A stretch of DNA of 64,000 bases from positions 141,073 to 205,072 of the forward strand of contig JARJHS010000010.1 in the NCBI GenBank assembly GCA_029269725.1, written 5' to 3'. Both the position numbers and the translations under genes were made by a program. Source of the stretch: Pollutibacter soli. Lineage in GTDB: Bacteria > Bacteroidota > Bacteroidia > Chitinophagales > Chitinophagaceae. The notes under the pieces were generated by a model. It was not told where the DNA came from. It searched no databases and saw nothing but the letters and a program-made list of their open reading frames with translations. Positions 60,367 through 64,000 of this stretch are shown here, piece by piece; position 1 is the first letter of the stretch; every line of letters begins with the position of its first letter.

Positions 60367-61005
60367 TTATTTATTCATTTCTGATGTTAGTCTGATGAAA
60401 TTCAGATGCTGACGATAAATGTCCAGGTATTTTAAAAATTCAGCTTTGTCTCCAAATCTTTTTATCACCGGATTTTTGTCGGTGGCTTGCACAAGGTCTT
60501 GATAAGAAGACCATGGGTATTCGTCGAGGTTATCGCTTATACCATGTTTAACAGCGTTGGTTAATATATATGCAACTAGCACAGTGAAATAGATAGTGCT
60601 GTCGATTTCTTTTCTTTTAAATCTTTTCTGAAACAAACTTCCGACACGCAAATGTCGCTTGTTCAATGCTTTCGCATATGCATTGAAGAGATTGGAAAAA
60701 TGCTGCTCTGGATCTAAAAATACACGTCGAAATTTCTTTAATTGTTGTTGAGTGGGATTTTCAATTTTCGAAATTTTCTCTTCAAGCTCTTCCTTTGTAA
60801 ACAAACGAATGAAAAAATGAAAATGATTTGGTAGAAGGTTATAACAAATTGTTTCAGCAATCGGATCGATGTACTTTGCCCACAGTTCTAAAAAATACTG
60901 GTAGTTTAATGATTCTTTGAAAATTGTTTCTCTGTTATTGCCCCGATTATAAACATGATAATACTTGCCGCGTTCCATCGACATCAGTGATTCCTCGTAA
61001 GTCAT
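60367..61005 (-). CDS. REP-associated tyrosine transposase (Y1, RAYT-like)
   Basis: 212 residues. RGKYYHVYNRGNNRETIF at the start, HUH motif in LLPNHFHFFIRLF (H61, H63), the family segment RHLRVGSLFQKRFKRK (about 118-132) and the catalytic Tyr in AYILTNAVKHG (Y146) followed by YPWSSY. This is the build of transposases that are linked to REP palindromes. It is flanked on both sides by clusters of a common palindrome. The start may be 61005 or an inner ATG at 60984. Confidence 0.9.
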   Translation of the reverse strand: MTYEESLMSMERGKYYHVYNRGNNRETIFKESLNYQYFLELWAKYIDPIAETICYNLLPNHFHFFIRLFTKEELEEKISKIENPTQQQLKKFRRVFLDPEQHFSNLFNAYAKALNKRHLRVGSLFQKRFKRKEIDSTIYFTVLVAYILTNAVKHGISDNLDEYPWSSYQDLVQATDKNPVIKRFGDKAEFLKYLDIYRQHLNFIRLTSEMNK

Positions 61006-61093
61006 GATATTTGAATTTTTGAATCACTAAGTAACAATCTCACGTATACTAAAACAATGGAAATCCCTCATTTTACCGAGAGATTTTTCTCAA

Positions 61094-61179
61094 CACCTGG
61101 CAGGTTTTAAACCTCGCAGGTCTTTCATACCTGACAGGCTTTTTAAACCTGGGAGGTCTTAGACCTCCCAGGTTTAAAA
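61094..61179. repeat. REP-like palindrome cluster 4
   Basis: ACCTGGCAGGT, AACCTCGCAGGTCT, ACCTGACAGGC, then the longest dyad of the set: an 18-bp perfect stem 61141-61158 / 61162-61179 with loop TTA. Confidence 0.8.
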
Positions 61180-61239
61180 AGCCGGACGAATCCGGCCTGG
61201 GTGTTTTCGGGGGGGACAAGCAGTACAAATAACAGAAGT

Positions 61240-61572
61240 CTATTTCGTGATTTTCAGGATCTCCAGATCTTCGACACAACACACCATATTTTCATTTGAC
61301 ACCCTGGTTAATCCGGAGAATGTCACTGCGAGCATATCAATCATAAACTCCTCCGGTAAATTGCATGCCCTGAGTTTAGTGTCGATTGTATTTTCTTCCA
61401 CTAAAAAATAAATACCACCTGACTCTTCGACAGTTGCTTTTTTATCAGAGAGCGTCCTTGAAATTGTCGCGTCGGTAGAGCATTTTTTTGATTGCTGGTG
61501 CAATTCTTTTTTACAGGAAATCAGCCCTGCAGCTACTATAAAGCCAAAAACAACATAATATTTCCGGTGCAT
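61240..61572 (-). CDS. Small lipoprotein, CNLPEEF family (copy 1)
   Basis: 110 residues from the ATG at 61572. Signal with lipobox (FGFIVAAGLISCKKE). The mature part has EENTIDTKLRACNLPEEFMI and a C-terminal CCVEDLEILKI, shared with the gene at 63225-63557. Two or three conserved cysteines suggest disulfides. Probably periplasmic or outer-membrane. Family function unknown. The frame opens further upstream at 61629 but that would put the signal internal. Confidence 0.75.
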   Translation of the reverse strand: MHRKYYVVFGFIVAAGLISCKKELHQQSKKCSTDATISRTLSDKKATVEESGGIYFLVEENTIDTKLRACNLPEEFMIDMLAVTFSGLTRVSNENMVCCVEDLEILKITK

Positions 61573-61642
61573 CAACAGGTTTTTGTATCTGACATTACAA
61601 TTTATTGGAATGTTGCATGAGATAATCACTTCCCAGGCACAT

Positions 61643-61724
61643 AAACCTGGCAGGTATTATAAACCTCGCAGGTCTCACACCTGCAAGGTGTTATAGACCT
61701 GGGAGGTCTTAGACCTCCCAGGTT
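61643..61724. repeat. REP-like palindrome cluster 5
   Basis: AACCTGGCAGGT, AACCTCGCAGGTCT, ACCTGCAAGGT, then ACCTGGGAGGTC-TTA-GACCTCCCAGGT (61697-61723, 12-bp stem). Confidence 0.78.
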
Positions 61725-61888
61725 ACCCTGGGCTCCCTGCCCGCCGGGTCCGTGATTTCTTTGCATATACGATCAATTTAATGATGTCATCATTATACTA
61801 ATATATTCGATCTTTATCCGGATATCATTTCATTCTGAATCGCTATCAAGCATTTCAGAAAGTAAACATCAATACAATCAATTCAACC

Positions 61889-62431
61889 ATGAGCAACATC
61901 GCCCAACTTGTCTCCGATATCGCCAATGCCCGTTATGCATTTATTCAACAGATCAGAAATATTCCGCAGGAAAAAGCCCAGTGGAAACCAGATGCAGAAA
62001 CCTGGTCAGTAGTTGATAATACCGAACACTTGTTTTGGGCTGAGCATGGCGCAATTGCGGGAATGTGGAAGACACTGCATGCTATTCGTTCGGGTGAGCG
62101 TGAACGAGAGTATGAATCCGTTCACAAAAATCTTCCCGTCGAAGAGATTATTGCGTTAACATGGCAGCCAAAAGAAAAAGTGCCACCTGTTGCAGCACCA
62201 CGTTTCGGTGGTCCACTCAATTTCTGGATTTTATCATTCGAAGGATTACAGAAACTCCTTGAGGTTTTTGCGTCCGATCTTAAAGATGATGAACTGCGAT
62301 TATTGGCACATCCACATCCGATATCAGGTCCAATGGACTTTCATCAGCGGCTGGAGTTTTTGAGATTTCACATTGACAGACATTTTGGGCAGGTTAAAAC
62401 TTTGGTTGAATCAATTAATAATAATGGTTGA
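61889..62431 (+). CDS. DinB-family protein
   Basis: 180 residues, four-helix-bundle DinB-like pattern. The metal-binding histidines are probably in DNTEHLFWAEHG (about 48-58) and FHIDRHFGQVKTL (about 160-172), the usual three-His arrangement. WKPDAETWSVVD near 30 is typical of this group. DinB proteins are induced in some bacteria and may act as thiol-dependent or metal hydrolases/transferases; substrate unknown. Confidence 0.85.
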   Translation: MSNIAQLVSDIANARYAFIQQIRNIPQEKAQWKPDAETWSVVDNTEHLFWAEHGAIAGMWKTLHAIRSGEREREYESVHKNLPVEEIIALTWQPKEKVPPVAAPRFGGPLNFWILSFEGLQKLLEVFASDLKDDELRLLAHPHPISGPMDFHQRLEFLRFHIDRHFGQVKTLVESINNNG

Positions 62432-62547
62432 TTCTTAGTCGCCACATGGGAAGAGAATTTGAAAATCATTTCTTTGGTAATTTTTCGCAACTGAAGCACT
62501 CTTAATCCAGAAGAAATAAATCGAACTTCCTTGAAATTTGAAACAGA

Positions 62548-62691
62548 ATGACTCAAAAAATTTTGATGTTTATATTAGTCATTTGTATTGCAGCATATTT
62601 CGTGATTACTGGTATTGACATGTTGGTTTTAAGCGTTGCCCTGCGATCATTACATCAGTCAATCACATTTTATAAAATAATTGGAGGATGA
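62548..62691 (+). CDS. Possible 47-residue membrane peptide
   Basis: ATG at 62548 to TGA at 62689-62691. It begins MTQKILMFILVICIAAYFVI, a single strongly hydrophobic helix, followed by a short polar tail ending FYKIIGG. No ribosome-binding or -7 signal is clear. It may be a genuine small protein or a chance frame in decayed DNA. Confidence 0.3.
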   Translation: MTQKILMFILVICIAAYFVITGIDMLVLSVALRSLHQSITFYKIIGG

Positions 62692-62863
62692 ATTTGCATC
62701 AATCCTTCAACATTAACATAAGCCGCTGCTAAATTCTTAGATAGTAGGGTAATTGATATCGGGTAATCAAAAATGGGTTTTGTTGATTTACTGAACTGTA
62801 CGCGAAACCAAAGATTCTTTATCGACACTATTTTGAATGTCGTGAACCAGGTTATTTTATTGA

Positions 62864-63022
62864 CAGGTTCACAATGATTCTTTTATTAACAGCGCATTTC
62901 ATGAAATTGCGGGGAAGAATTACCTGGTGCAAAAACCCGTCCCGGAATTCCTATTGGCATCAGAACCGAATGTTTTAAAAAAAGAAAACCCTTTTATCGC
63001 AGATATGGAAATTCAGGACTAA
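62864..63022 (+). pseudogene. Possible remnant of a coding sequence
   Basis: An open frame without start (after a TGA at 62861) gives a protein-like segment: NDSFINSAFHEIAGKNYLVQ, then PVPEFLLASEPNVLKK, ending at TAA 63020-63022. Upstream bases in another frame read PGYFIDRFTM, suggesting a frameshift. I do not recognise the family. The neighbouring sequence 62692-62863 and 63023-63224 shows no gene. Confidence 0.25.
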
Positions 63023-63224
63023 ATGAATTTTGTCAATATCCTAACAAATGACCTGGTTGGAAAGTGAATTGATTAAAAATCTCTCTCGTTTTTCAGACAC
63101 AGAAAAGAAATCGAGGAAGATAGCTGGCCACCGGCATTTAAAGAATAGAATTTTCCGGTCGGAATTTTTCGCTAAAAGCACTCAATAAAAAATAACGCGA
63201 ATTTGTCAACCCTGTTACATTGTT

Positions 63225-63557
63225 TCATTGCCTCCTGATATCCTTCAACACCAATTTTTCCACACAACAAATTCCGGTCTGCGCAGTCGCAAGGGTTTTG
63301 CCGGTAATAATTACTTTCAGCTTATTCATTTTAAATTCTTCCGGGAGATTGCAGGGAAGAAGCCTGGTGTCGTAAGTGTTTTCTTCTATAATCTGGAAGG
63401 AGCCGCCGTCAACTGCATGTATCATTGCAACAGCACCATTAATTTCCCGAAACACAGGTTCACCATCACCGCAACTCTGGTCAAGACCTGATTCTTTCCT
63501 GCAGGAAACTGCAAACAGGAAAAGCGTTGTAACAAACAATACCAGCGGCTTTTTCAT
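63225..63557 (-). CDS. Small lipoprotein, CNLPEEF family (copy 2)
   Basis: 110 residues from the ATG at 63557. Signal peptide with lipobox (LFVTTLFLFAVSCRKE). The mature part has IEENTYDTRLLPCNLPEEFK and GICCVEKLVLKDI, matching copy 1 at 61240-61572. Other extension upstream (to 63632) lacks a plausible signal. Two paralogues only 1.7 kb apart, separated by DinB and decayed DNA, point to local duplication. Confidence 0.75.
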   Translation of the reverse strand: MKKPLVLFVTTLFLFAVSCRKESGLDQSCGDGEPVFREINGAVAMIHAVDGGSFQIIEENTYDTRLLPCNLPEEFKMNKLKVIITGKTLATAQTGICCVEKLVLKDIRRQ

Positions 63558-64000
63558 ATTGTTTTTTAAGTTTGACAGCAATATACAAAGCGTTGTTGCA
63601 CGAAGCCCCAAACTTTTGCACCATCGTAACACCGACTAAATAATATATATCGAAAGCTGGCCGTCAGAGAATAAAAAATAAAATATCATGATAAGCTGAG
63701 GCAAATCCTATCAGTGGAGATTTTAATGAATTGACTGTTTCAAAATAAAGTGCTCGTATGGAACAATGCCGGGATCAACCAGAAAGGTTATCAGGAATAA
63801 CAACGCTGCATGGAATATAAAGATCAGGGTCGTCAATCCAAAAACCCAGGCAGTTTTTATACAGCAATTATATTTTTTAGGTACGATAAATATCTGAATA
63901 AAAAAAGAGGCCGTCTCAAAACAATGAGTCGGCCTCTTTTTATTTTTTTAGGTTGGCGTATAAGTTTTTTCAATTACCCATCAAGGATTTCGATGAAGTG
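63558..64000. other. Non-coding end of window
   Basis: No firm gene. On the minus strand a frame without ATG (63723-63890) would encode a hydrophobic stretch ending VDPGIVPYEHFILKQSIH, with a TTG as the only usual start; it could be a fragment or a chance frame. A terminator lies at 63901-63943. Confidence 0.35.
63901..63943. terminator. Bidirectional intrinsic terminator
   Basis: AAAAAGAGGCCG / CGGCCTCTTTTT stem of about 12 bp around TCTCAAAACAATGAGT, with A and T runs on both sides. Confidence 0.75.

Overview
The window reads as chromosome from a member of the Bacteroidota, most likely close to Chitinophagaceae (an inference from content, not a database match). The signs are TAnnTTTG -7 promoter boxes at many genes, almost no visible Shine-Dalgarno sites, frequent TTG/GTG starts, a T9SS-type C-terminal domain on a secreted CotH protein, a DUF6702/HupE/M1-peptidase cluster, type 2 orotidine-phosphate decarboxylase, an OmpA protein with thrombospondin type 3 repeats, and a tryptophan 2,3-dioxygenase/kynureninase pair. 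I see no rRNA, tRNA or CRISPR array. Most genes are housekeeping; the novelty lies in regulation and repeats.

Layout. 0-5.7 kb: tail of an unknown gene, DUF6702/HupE divergent pair, M1 peptidase, GDSL hydrolase, pyrF. 5.9-14.1 kb: kynU, SDR, CNNM/CBS transporter-like protein, PAP2 phosphatase, glmM, cysteine desulfurase, tryptophan dioxygenase. 14.1-19.2 kb: small unknown protein, an IS1595-like element with good terminal repeats but a degenerate transposase, a YdjC deacetylase, and a compact four-gene membrane operon (DoxX-like, DUF2071, methyltransferase, TM protein). 19.3-32.4 kb: mutS, CotH, trmH, ubiA-type prenyltransferase, ruvX, def, unknown, rluA, lipB, unknown, ACC-deaminase-like, nucleotidyltransferase. 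32.4-33.7 kb: non-coding, with a tandem array of about 52-bp dyad-containing units. 33.7-39.5 kb: amidohydrolase, an ECF sigma factor with an anti-sigma/trypsin-like protease fusion, a small repetitive lipoprotein, a DEAD-box helicase. 39.5-48 kb: an aromatic amino acid operon (pheA, aminotransferase, tyrA, DAHP synthase/chorismate mutase, a solo Y1 transposase, aroB, aroA, aroC, DUF952). 48.5-56 kb: nine tightly packed minus-strand genes including an Lgt-like enzyme and a Tes-like radical SAM enzyme. 56.3-64 kb: envelope genes (L,D-transpeptidase, RlpA, OmpA), then a REP-associated tyrosine transposase flanked by five palindrome clusters, two related lipoproteins, DinB and decayed sequence.

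The most striking find is upstream of pheA. A 24-codon reading frame (39503-39577) contains seven consecutive Phe/Tyr codons. It is followed by mutually exclusive RNA hairpins, the last a strong intrinsic terminator that ends at the pheA start codon. This is the layout of ribosome-mediated transcription attenuation for the whole aromatic operon, and the leader start codon lies only 6 nt after a TAnnTTTG box, so the leader peptide is probably translated from a leaderless transcript.

The second is a window-wide family of heptanucleotide tandem arrays (AACGTTN, AACGAAN, AACAACT, AGTAAGT, CCTGCCT types). They sit at stop codons or in front of start codons, keep 7-nt phase over tens to nearly 200 bases, and in places form the last codons of unrelated genes. 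The third is the REP/RAYT locus at 59.9-61.7 kb. The fourth is the putative lipid-modification cassette at 51.0-53.5 kb.
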